From positions 1 to 21,352 of the forward strand of contig JAZNLL010000014.1 in the NCBI GenBank assembly GCA_045579045.1: a stretch of DNA of 21,352 nucleotides, written 5' to 3'. The notes under the pieces were generated by a model, which was given only the letters and a program-made list of their open reading frames with translations, ran no database searches and was not told the origin of the DNA. Made by a program: the position numbers and the translations under genes. Below are positions 14,451 to 20,750 of the stretch, piece after piece (the first letter of the stretch is position 1; each line of letters begins with the position of its first letter). The stretch comes from Avoscillospira sp045579045 (lineage in GTDB: Bacteria; Bacillota; Clostridia; Oscillospirales; Oscillospiraceae).

Positions 14451-15206
14451 CTACGGGCAGAGCAGACGGATATTGTGCTTTTCCATGAAGTCCAGATAGG
14501 CTTTTGACGGCTTCTGATCCGTGACGATGGTGGAAAGTTTTCTGAGTGGACAGAAGGACAGCACCGCTGCCTGATCGAACTTGGTATGATCCGCCATAAG
14601 GATGATATTGGAGGCGTGGGAGGTAATGCAGCGCTTGATCTCTGCTTCCATATAAGTAGTATTGGTCAGGCCGTGCTCAATGGAAACACCGGTAGCTGCA
14701 ATCAGCACCGTCTGCACATGGATTTGGGAGATGGCCTCCACCGTGGAGATGCCCACATAGGAGGAAGTGCCGCTGCAGAAGGTGCCGCCGGGATTGATAA
14801 CGTTGAGATTGGGATACCGGGAGACCTCATAGAGAGCCGGCAGGCTGTGGGTCACGACGGTGATGCCGGATTTCTCCGCCAGATAGGGCAAAATCTGCGG
14901 CGTAGTGGAGCCGGAATCCAGAAAAACCGAGGTGTGATCGGGAATCAAAGAGGCTGCCAACGCACCGATCTGCTGCTTGGCTTCGCTGTTTCTGGCGGCA
15001 CGGACCGACATGGGCAAAGGCTCCGCCTGATAGACGGCGCTGACGCCGCCGTAGACCTTGCGGATCAGCCCCCGCTCCAGCAGCTGCTGGACATCCCGCC
15101 GTACCGTATTCAAAGACACGGAGAATACCTGCGTCAGTTCCTCCAAAGAGACAGAGACATTTTTCAGAATGTACTGCTCCATTTTGTTCAAACGGTCTAC
15201 ACGCAT
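14451..15206 (-). CDS. DeoR-family transcriptional repressor
   Basis: Starting at the ATG at 15206 (AAAGGAG 7 bases upstream) gives 251 residues, normal for the family. An in-frame start 14 codons earlier lacks a ribosome-binding site. The N-terminal helix-turn-helix is VSLEELTQVFSVSLNTVRRD, then LLERGLIRKVYGGV. The C-terminal sugar-phosphate-sensing domain shows FLDSGSTTPQILPYL, VVTHSLPAL, a PGGTF turn and MADHTKF. DeoR proteins usually repress sugar or deoxynucleoside catabolic genes until a phosphorylated sugar binds. It is divergent from the GAPDH-PGK-LarA-DeoC operon, so that operon is the likely target. Paired repeats in the intergenic region are candidate operators. The inducer would hint at the pathway substrate, but it cannot be read here. 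Confidence 0.93.
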   Translation of the reverse strand: MRVDRLNKMEQYILKNVSVSLEELTQVFSVSLNTVRRDVQQLLERGLIRKVYGGVSAVYQAEPLPMSVRAARNSEAKQQIGALAASLIPDHTSVFLDSGSTTPQILPYLAEKSGITVVTHSLPALYEVSRYPNLNVINPGGTFCSGTSSYVGISTVEAISQIHVQTVLIAATGVSIEHGLTNTTYMEAEIKRCITSHASNIILMADHTKFDQAAVLSFCPLRKLSTIVTDQKPSKAYLDFMEKHNIRLLCP

Positions 15207-15236
15207 GGCGATTCTCCTTTTTCGGTGTTTTTTACC

Positions 15237-15265
15237 AGTATACCGCATTCCCCCTGCCCAGTCAA
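15237..15265 (-). promoter_or_regulatory. Sigma-A promoter of the deoR-type gene
   Basis: On the minus strand TTGACT (15265-15260), 17 bp and TATACT (15242-15237), ending 31 bases upstream of the chosen ATG at 15206. The spacing also supports that start: transcription from here begins at about 15230, leaving only a short leader. Confidence 0.82.
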
Positions 15266-15269
15266 ACAG

Positions 15270-15317
15270 GTTTTATAAATCTCATCATCCATTTATCTTG
15301 ACAGGCATTCATAAAAC
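15270..15317. promoter_or_regulatory. Candidate DeoR operators (inverted GTTTTATRAAT pair)
   Basis: GTTTTATAAAT (15270-15280) and ATTCATAAAAC (15307-15317) are inverted copies with a single mismatch, 26 bp apart. The right copy lies between the -35 and -10 boxes of the GAPDH promoter, and the left copy abuts the -35 of the deoR-type gene. Occupation of both would block both promoters. Confidence 0.6.
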
Positions 15318-15326
15318 GTATATATT
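15298..15326 (+). promoter_or_regulatory. Sigma-A promoter of the GAPDH-PGK-LarA-DeoC operon
   Basis: TTGACA (15298-15303), 17 bp and TATATT (15321-15326) stand about 60 bp upstream of the GAPDH ATG. A second TTGACA at 15342-15347 has no convincing -10 partner. Confidence 0.82.
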
Positions 15327-15387
15327 TAATCTTGCAAAGAGTTGACAAAAACATCGCAAAAACATACTCAAACAAGGAGGAAACAAC

Positions 15388-16446
15388 ATGAAGAAAATTC
15401 GAGTTGGTGTGGCCGGTTACGGCACCATCGGTCAGCGCCTGGCAGACGGCGTGGCTATGCAGGAAGATATGGAGCTGGTGGGCATTGCCGATCTGGCACC
15501 TACCCTGTCTCTGCAGGCTCTGCAGGAAAATGATATGATTGGCGCCAACGGTGTGGAGTACAAGCTCTATCTGGTGGACGGCGCCGACGAGGCAGCTTTT
15601 GCCGCCAAGGGTATCCCCGTAGCCGGCAGCTTCGAGGATCTGTGCAAGAACGTGGATATCATGCTGGACTCTGCTCCCGGCGGCGTGGGCGCCAAGAACA
15701 AGGAAAACTACTATGAAAAATACGGCGTCAAGGCCATTTTCCAGGGCGGCGAAAAGAACTCCGTGGCAGATGTGTTCTTCCATGGCTATGCCAACTTTGA
15801 AAAGGGCGTGGATCAGAACTACCTGAAGCTGACCTCCTGCAATACCACCGGTCTGGTTCGTGCCGTGGATTGCCTCGACCGTCTCTATGGCGTTGAAAAG
15901 GTAGCCATCACCATCATCCGCCGTGTGGCCGATCCCGGTGACTATCACCGCGGTCTGACCAATGCTCTGCAGATGGACAAGGCACCCAACCATCAGGCCG
16001 TAGACCTGATGACCATCATGCCCCATGTCAATGCCACCGGCATTCTGGTACATACCCCTGTGACCCACGGTCATATCATCACCGTTCTGGTCACCGGCAA
16101 GGACGGCAAAAAGATCACCCGCGACATGGCTCTGGAAGCCTTCCGCAGCCATCCCAGAATCCGTACCGTCACCATCGACGAGGGCTTCAAGGGCAATGCC
16201 AGCTTCTTCAAGTATGCCCGCGATCTGGGCAACCGCCGCGGCGATATGTATGAGATCGGCCTGTGGGAGGACTCCGTCGTGGAGAGCGGCAACGATATCA
16301 TGTTTGCCATTAACATTCCTCAGGAATCCGTCACCATTCCCGAAACCATCGACGGCATCCGTGCCGCCACCGGCATGCAGAAGACCCGCGAAGAGGGCAC
16401 TGCCATGACCAACAAATACCTGAAAATCGGCAAGAAAAAGATTTGA
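15388..16446 (+). CDS. Archaeal-type (type II) glyceraldehyde-3-phosphate dehydrogenase
   Basis: This 352-residue enzyme is of the archaeal type II GAPDH lineage, not the common bacterial GapA. Diagnostic features are GVAGYGTIGQRLADG (7-21), IFQGGEK (117-123), the catalytic C151 in TSCNTTGL, RRVADP and a conserved His in PNHQAVD. It oxidises a phosphorylated aldehyde to an acyl phosphate while reducing NAD(P)+. The second strand ends in D35 (GIAD), where archaeal homologues I recall have lysine. The acid favours NAD+ over NADP+, as expected for a catabolic bacterial version, but this is inference. It leads the operon with AAGGAGG 7 bases before the ATG and is followed 10 bp later by an archaeal-type PGK. 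Its substrate could be glyceraldehyde-3-phosphate or a related aldehyde. Confidence 0.92.
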   Translation: MKKIRVGVAGYGTIGQRLADGVAMQEDMELVGIADLAPTLSLQALQENDMIGANGVEYKLYLVDGADEAAFAAKGIPVAGSFEDLCKNVDIMLDSAPGGVGAKNKENYYEKYGVKAIFQGGEKNSVADVFFHGYANFEKGVDQNYLKLTSCNTTGLVRAVDCLDRLYGVEKVAITIIRRVADPGDYHRGLTNALQMDKAPNHQAVDLMTIMPHVNATGILVHTPVTHGHIITVLVTGKDGKKITRDMALEAFRSHPRIRTVTIDEGFKGNASFFKYARDLGNRRGDMYEIGLWEDSVVESGNDIMFAINIPQESVTIPETIDGIRAATGMQKTREEGTAMTNKYLKIGKKKI

Positions 16447-16456
16447 GGTGAACACC

Positions 16457-17716
16457 ATGCGCTTTGGAATCAAAACGCTGGAAGAATTTGAGGTTGCCGG
16501 AAAAACCGTTCTGTGCCGGGTGGATATGAATCAGCCTGTAGACAGAGCGTCCGGAACCCTGAAGAGCACGGCCCGTATCGAGGCCTGCGTGCCCACCCTG
16601 CGCACCCTGTCCGACCGGGGTGCCAAAGTGGTGGTGCTGGCCCATCAGGGCAGCGACATCGAATATAAGAATTTTTACTCCACCAAGCCCCATGCCGAAG
16701 TTCTGCAGAAACTGCTGAACCGTCCGGTGAAGTGGATCGATGACGTCTGCGGACCGGCAGCCAGAGCAGAGATTGCTGCCCTGCAAGCCGGAGAAATCCT
16801 GCTGCTGGACAATGTCCGCTTCGTTTCCGAGGAGCAGACTCTCTTCGAGTGGAAGCTGCAGCTGACCCATGAGCAGCAGGCCAAGACCCAGCTGGTAGAA
16901 AAGCTGGCGCCGCTGGCAGATCTCTATGTCTGCGATGCCTTTGCTGCCGCCCACCGGGATCAGCCGTCCCTGTGCGGCTTTGAGCAGGTGCTGCCCTCTG
17001 CCATGGGACTGCTCTTCGAGCGGGAATACTGCGTGATTTCCGAGTTGATGGAAAGTCCTGCCCGTCCCTGCGTGTTTGTGCTGGGCGGTGCCAAGATCGC
17101 CGATGCCTTTATGATGCTGGACACGGTTCTGGCCGGAGGCACGGCAGACAAGGTGCTCACCGGCGGTCTGGTGGCCAATATTCTGCTGGCTGCCAAGGGT
17201 GAACAGATCGGTCAGGGCAGTCTGGACTTCATTGAGAAGAGCGGATATACAGATTTCATTGAAAAGGCCAAAGGTCTGCTGGAAAAGTACGCAGAAAAGC
17301 TTGTGCTGCCCGGTGATCTGGCAGCGGTGGAGGATGGAAACCGTCTGGAATACGCCATTGGTGACATTCCGGAGAATTTTGCCGCCATCGATATCGGCTC
17401 GCAGACTGCAAAAGCCTATACAGAAGAGATTTTCGCCGCCAAAACCGTGTTTGTCAACGGTCCCATGGGCGTATTTGAGCAGCAGCCCAGTGAGCTTGGC
17501 ACCAAAGCGGTCTTTGAAGCAATGGGAGAGACCGCAGCCTATACCGTGGTCGGCGGCGGTGACAGCGTGACCGCAGCCAAGAAGTATAAAGTGACCGATC
17601 AGCTGGGCTATGTATGCACCGGCGGCGGCGCTCTGATCCGGTTCCTGACCGGCGAAGAGCTGCCGGTGGTAAAGGCGCTGCGCTATGCCGCCGGAAAGTT
17701 CGGTGCACAGCCATGA
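16457..17716 (+). CDS. pgk: Archaeal-type phosphoglycerate kinase
   Basis: PGK transfers the acyl phosphate made by GAPDH to ADP, yielding ATP. The ATG at 16457 is preceded by GAGGTG at 6-base spacing; a GTG three codons earlier lies inside that ribosome-binding site and is less likely. The 419 residues show RVDMNQPVD (21-29), R40, LLDNVRF (R121), DAFAAAHRDQPS (R167), VLGGAKIADAF (K213), VNGPMGVFE and VGGGDS (365-370). The N-terminal style (RVDMN, LAHQ, AAAHR) is archaeal. Bacterial and archaeal enzymes usually have an arginine after H62-x-x (SHLGR or AHQSR). Here it is AHQGSD, so S66 replaces one basic-patch residue that contacts 3-phosphoglycerate. This may mean an altered substrate. The stop overlaps the LarA start (ATGA). 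Confidence 0.9.
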   Translation: MRFGIKTLEEFEVAGKTVLCRVDMNQPVDRASGTLKSTARIEACVPTLRTLSDRGAKVVVLAHQGSDIEYKNFYSTKPHAEVLQKLLNRPVKWIDDVCGPAARAEIAALQAGEILLLDNVRFVSEEQTLFEWKLQLTHEQQAKTQLVEKLAPLADLYVCDAFAAAHRDQPSLCGFEQVLPSAMGLLFEREYCVISELMESPARPCVFVLGGAKIADAFMMLDTVLAGGTADKVLTGGLVANILLAAKGEQIGQGSLDFIEKSGYTDFIEKAKGLLEKYAEKLVLPGDLAAVEDGNRLEYAIGDIPENFAAIDIGSQTAKAYTEEIFAAKTVFVNGPMGVFEQQPSELGTKAVFEAMGETAAYTVVGGGDSVTAAKKYKVTDQLGYVCTGGGALIRFLTGEELPVVKALRYAAGKFGAQP

Positions 17717-18960
17717 AACTGGAATTTGGATACGGCAGCGGCGTGCAGACCGCAGAATTGCCGGAAGAAAACGTGATTGGAATCCTGCAGTCCAATCCCA
17801 TGGAACATCAGCGGCGGGGCGAAGATGCCGTCCGCTGGGCCATGGAGCACCCCATCGGTGCAAAACCCCTGCACCGGCTGGCAAAGCCGGGGCAGAAAGT
17901 TGCCATCGTCACCAGCGATATTTCCCGCCCGCTGCCCACCTACAAGGTGCTGCCTGCGGTGCTGGATGAACTGTACAAGGCGGGTGTAGCCCCGGAGGAT
18001 ATCACGCTGGTGTTTGCCCTTGGCTCCCACCGTGTGCATACGGAGGAGGAACAGCTCCGGCTGGCCGGCCCCCGCTGCAAAGAGATCCGCTGCAAAGATT
18101 CGGATATCCACGATTGTGTCCATCTGGGCACCACCAAACGGGGTACTCCGGTGGATATTGACCGTACCGTAGCGGAAGCCGACTTCCGCATCTGCCTCGG
18201 TAACATTGAATTTCACTATTTTGCCGGTTATTCCGGCGGTGCCAAGGCCATCATGCCCGGTGTATCCACACCGGATGCCATTCAGGCCAACCACCGACTC
18301 ATGGTTTCCCCCGATGCCTGCGCCGGCAGACTGGAGGGCAATCCCATCCGGGAGGATATCGAAGGAGCCGGTACCATCTGCGGCATCGATTTCATCGTCA
18401 ATGTGGTGCTGGATGAACACAAGGAGATCGTCTATGCCGTGGCAGGCGATGTGACCGAAGCCCACCGGGATGGCTGCGCCTATCTGGACAAGATGTACCG
18501 CAAGGAGATTCCGGCCAGAGCCGATATCGTCATCGTCAGTCAAGGCGGCGCCCCCAAGGATGCCAACCTGTACCAGACCCAGAAAGCGCTGGACAATGCC
18601 AAGCATGCTGTGAAACCCGGCGGCACCATCATTTTGGTGGGTGCCTGTCCTGAGGGTCTTGGCAGCAAGCGATTTGAGGAATGGCTGGTGCAGTCCCCCA
18701 CCGCCCACAGCATGGTGGAGCGGATCGGCAAAGATTTCCAGCTGGGCGGTCACAAGGCCGCAGCCATCGGCATGGTGCTGGAAAACGCCGCCATTGACCT
18801 GATCTCGGAAATGGACGATGATTTCGTCCGCAGCATTTTCCTGAATCCCCGTCACAGTGTGCAGGAAGCACTGGATGCAGCATTTCAGAAATATGGGCAG
18901 GACGCCACGGTGCTTGCCATGCCTTACGGCGGCGCCACCCTGCCTTTTTCCAAAACATAA
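17713..18960 (+). CDS. larA: LarA-type nickel-pincer hydroxyacid racemase/epimerase
   Basis: LarA enzymes invert the alpha carbon of 2-hydroxy acids by hydride transfer to a nickel-pincer nucleotide. The ATG at 17713 overlaps the PGK stop as ATGA, giving 415 residues. All signature residues are present with regular spacing relative to Lactiplantibacillus LarA: R72 in SDISRPLP, H106 in LGSHR, H168 and K178 in FHYFAGYSGGAK, and H194 in ANHR. It should therefore be catalytic. Family members act on lactate, malate, phenyllactate or gluconate-type acids. The sugar-type surroundings make a sugar acid or a product of the aldolase route more likely than plain lactate. The cofactor-making genes larB, larC and larE are not in the window and must be elsewhere if the protein is active. 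Confidence 0.9.
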   Translation: MKLEFGYGSGVQTAELPEENVIGILQSNPMEHQRRGEDAVRWAMEHPIGAKPLHRLAKPGQKVAIVTSDISRPLPTYKVLPAVLDELYKAGVAPEDITLVFALGSHRVHTEEEQLRLAGPRCKEIRCKDSDIHDCVHLGTTKRGTPVDIDRTVAEADFRICLGNIEFHYFAGYSGGAKAIMPGVSTPDAIQANHRLMVSPDACAGRLEGNPIREDIEGAGTICGIDFIVNVVLDEHKEIVYAVAGDVTEAHRDGCAYLDKMYRKEIPARADIVIVSQGGAPKDANLYQTQKALDNAKHAVKPGGTIILVGACPEGLGSKRFEEWLVQSPTAHSMVERIGKDFQLGGHKAAAIGMVLENAAIDLISEMDDDFVRSIFLNPRHSVQEALDAAFQKYGQDATVLAMPYGGATLPFSKT

Positions 18961-18975
18961 CAGGAGGAAATTATT

Positions 18976-19635
18976 ATGGAAGCAAGAGAAGTTTTGAAGC
19001 ACGTAGATCATACCGAACTGATGCAGACCGCCACCTGGGCAGATATCCAGAAGCTGTGCGATGATGCCGTGTATTACAACACCGCATCCATCTGCATTCC
19101 CCCCGCATATATCAAGCAGGCCGCGGAATATCTGAACGGCAAGCTGCCCGTCTGCACCGTCATTGGCTTCCCCCACGGCTACAACACCACCGCCGTCAAG
19201 GTCTTTGAGGTGAAGGATGCCATTGCCAACGGCGCAGAGGAAGTGGATATGGTGGTCAATCTGGGCTGGGTCAAGGATGGCAAGTTCGACGCCGTCACCG
19301 AAGAGATCAAAGCCCTGAAGGAAGCAGCAGGCGAAAAGATCCTGAAGGTCATCATCGAGACCGGTCTGCTGACTGACGAAGAAAAAATCGCCCTGTGCAA
19401 GTGCGTCACCGACGGCGGCGCAGACTTCATCAAGACCTGCACCGGCTTTGCCGCAGGCAAGGCCACGGTGGAAGATATTGCCTTGTTCAAGGCCAACATC
19501 GGCCCCAACGTCCGCATGAAGGCCTCCTCCGGCATGGTTACGCTGGACGAGGGCGCTGTGTTTGTGGAAATGGGTTGTGAACGTCTGGGCTCCAAGCTGC
19601 TGGTGAACATCGCCAAAGAGCAGGGCGTGCAGTAA
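18976..19635 (+). CDS. deoC: DeoC-family aldolase (deoxyribose-phosphate aldolase-like)
   Basis: Class I aldolases of this family form a Schiff base on lysine and cleave 2-deoxyribose-5-phosphate to acetaldehyde and glyceraldehyde-3-phosphate. At 219 residues the length is typical. The catalytic set is intact: K153 in DFIKTCTGF, D91 in EEVDMVVN and K182 in RMKASSG. The phosphate-binding end is not typical. Bacillus-type enzymes have KASGGVR and RIGASSG as I recall them; here these read KASSGMV and RLGSKLL. The arginine and the paired serines are lost and a lysine is gained. Thus the accepted aldol may differ from deoxyribose-5-phosphate. AGGAGG lies 8 bases before the ATG, 15 bp after larA. 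Placement behind GAPDH and PGK suggests its product feeds them. Confidence 0.9.
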   Translation: MEAREVLKHVDHTELMQTATWADIQKLCDDAVYYNTASICIPPAYIKQAAEYLNGKLPVCTVIGFPHGYNTTAVKVFEVKDAIANGAEEVDMVVNLGWVKDGKFDAVTEEIKALKEAAGEKILKVIIETGLLTDEEKIALCKCVTDGGADFIKTCTGFAAGKATVEDIALFKANIGPNVRMKASSGMVTLDEGAVFVEMGCERLGSKLLVNIAKEQGVQ

Positions 19636-19652
19636 TTCTATCGCATTTGTTC

Positions 19653-19679
19653 GCAGGGACGACCGTGTGCCGTCCCTGC
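19653..19679. repeat. Intercistronic hairpin between aldolase and dehydrogenase genes
   Basis: GCAGGGACG (19653-19661) and CGTCCCTGC (19671-19679) form a perfect 9-bp stem with a 9-base loop. No T run follows, so it is not a classical terminator. It may stabilise the upstream message or lower downstream expression. The 63-bp gap is the widest in this otherwise tight operon. Confidence 0.6.
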
Positions 19680-19698
19680 CCCGTCTAAGGAGGTTTTT

Positions 19699-20739
19699 AT
19701 GAAAGCCCTTCGTAAAATTCAAACCGGACCGGGCGGTATTCAGCTCTTTACCGATCTTCCTGTTCCCGAACCTGCCGCCGGAGAAGTCCGGATCAAGATC
19801 ATCTATGCATCCCTCTGCGGCACCGATCTGCATATCCGTGATGATGCCTTTCCGGTACAGATGCCTGTAACCATCGGCCACGAATACTGCGGTATCATTG
19901 ATAAGCTGGGCGAAGGTGTCGACGGCCTTGCCGTCGGTGACCGGGTAGTCTCCATGACCGCCGCAGGTTACTGCGGTCACTGCGAACTTTGCAGAGCGGG
20001 ACTTTATATGCTCTGCAAGGAGAAAAAAGGTCTTGGCTCCGCCCGCAACGGTTCCTTTGCAGATTTCATGACTTTCCCGGCAGACCGGGTGTTTAAAGTT
20101 CCCGATGGCATCAGCACCAAGGCCGCTGCTCTGTGTGAGCCCTTGGCCTGCGTGGTCCGCAGCGTGCTGGAACAGGCGAATATCACCGCCGGCGACTATG
20201 TCTACATCTCCGGCCCCGGTGTCATGGGTCAGTTTGCGGCCCAGCTGGCAAGAGCCGCCGGTGCGTTCGTCACCATGGCCGGTACCGGCATCGATGAAGA
20301 GCGGCTGGCACTGGCCAGATCCGTCTGCGCCGATGATGTGGTGGACGTGACGGCAGAGGATGCCGTGGCCCATGCCGAGCAGGTCACAGGCGGACACATG
20401 TACGATGTGGCCTTTGAGTGCTCCGGTTCCGCTCGTGCCATCGACACCTGTGTCGATGTGCTGAAAAAGACCGGTCACCTGCAGCAGGTCGCCCTTTACG
20501 GCAAACCGGTACCCGTCAATCTCGACAAGATCCTGATGAAGGAAATTACCATCTCCAACAGCTATGCCTCTGAGCGTACCAGCTGGCAGCGACTCATGCA
20601 GCTGCTGGCTGCAGGCAAGGTGCAGCTTGAGCCCTACTGCAGCGCCGTACTGCCGCTGGAAGAATGGGAAAAGGCCATGGAGTTGTTCGAAAGCAAGCAG
20701 GGCTATAAGATTCTCTTCCAGCTCGCTCCCGAACCGTAA
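19699..20739 (+). CDS. Zinc-dependent medium-chain alcohol/polyol dehydrogenase
   Basis: This 346-residue enzyme belongs to the zinc MDR family (sorbitol/threonine dehydrogenase group) and interconverts an alcohol and a carbonyl using NAD(P). Catalytic zinc ligands are C40 in LCGTD, H61/E62 in GHEYCG and probably E148 in CEPLA. Structural zinc is held by C92, C95, C98 and C106 (CGHCELCRAGLYMLC). The nucleotide motif is SGPGVMGQFA (171-180). The second strand ends MAGTGIDEERL without the usual aspartate, so NADP may be tolerated. AAGGAGG lies just before the ATG. The next gene follows after 11 bp. In this operon it could oxidise the incoming sugar or polyol, or reduce an aldehyde released by the aldolase. 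The sequence does not decide between them. Confidence 0.92.
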   Translation: MKALRKIQTGPGGIQLFTDLPVPEPAAGEVRIKIIYASLCGTDLHIRDDAFPVQMPVTIGHEYCGIIDKLGEGVDGLAVGDRVVSMTAAGYCGHCELCRAGLYMLCKEKKGLGSARNGSFADFMTFPADRVFKVPDGISTKAAALCEPLACVVRSVLEQANITAGDYVYISGPGVMGQFAAQLARAAGAFVTMAGTGIDEERLALARSVCADDVVDVTAEDAVAHAEQVTGGHMYDVAFECSGSARAIDTCVDVLKKTGHLQQVALYGKPVPVNLDKILMKEITISNSYASERTSWQRLMQLLAAGKVQLEPYCSAVLPLEEWEKAMELFESKQGYKILFQLAPEP

Positions 20740-20750
20740 AGGAGAATGCA

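Noticed and set aside
15207..15248. Longer N-terminus for the DeoR-type protein
   Set aside because: The upstream ATG lacks a ribosome-binding site and would overlap the gene's own promoter. The ATG at 15206 has AAAGGAG at ideal spacing.
15342..15378. Second promoter (TTGACA at 15342) for the GAPDH operon
   Set aside because: No acceptable -10 box is found 16-18 bp downstream, and it would start inside the ribosome-binding region.
17614..17712. Longer N-terminus for the LarA-type protein
   Set aside because: The extra residues are basic shadow sequence of PGK. The ATG at 17713 begins the conserved LarA N-terminus and overlaps the PGK stop.
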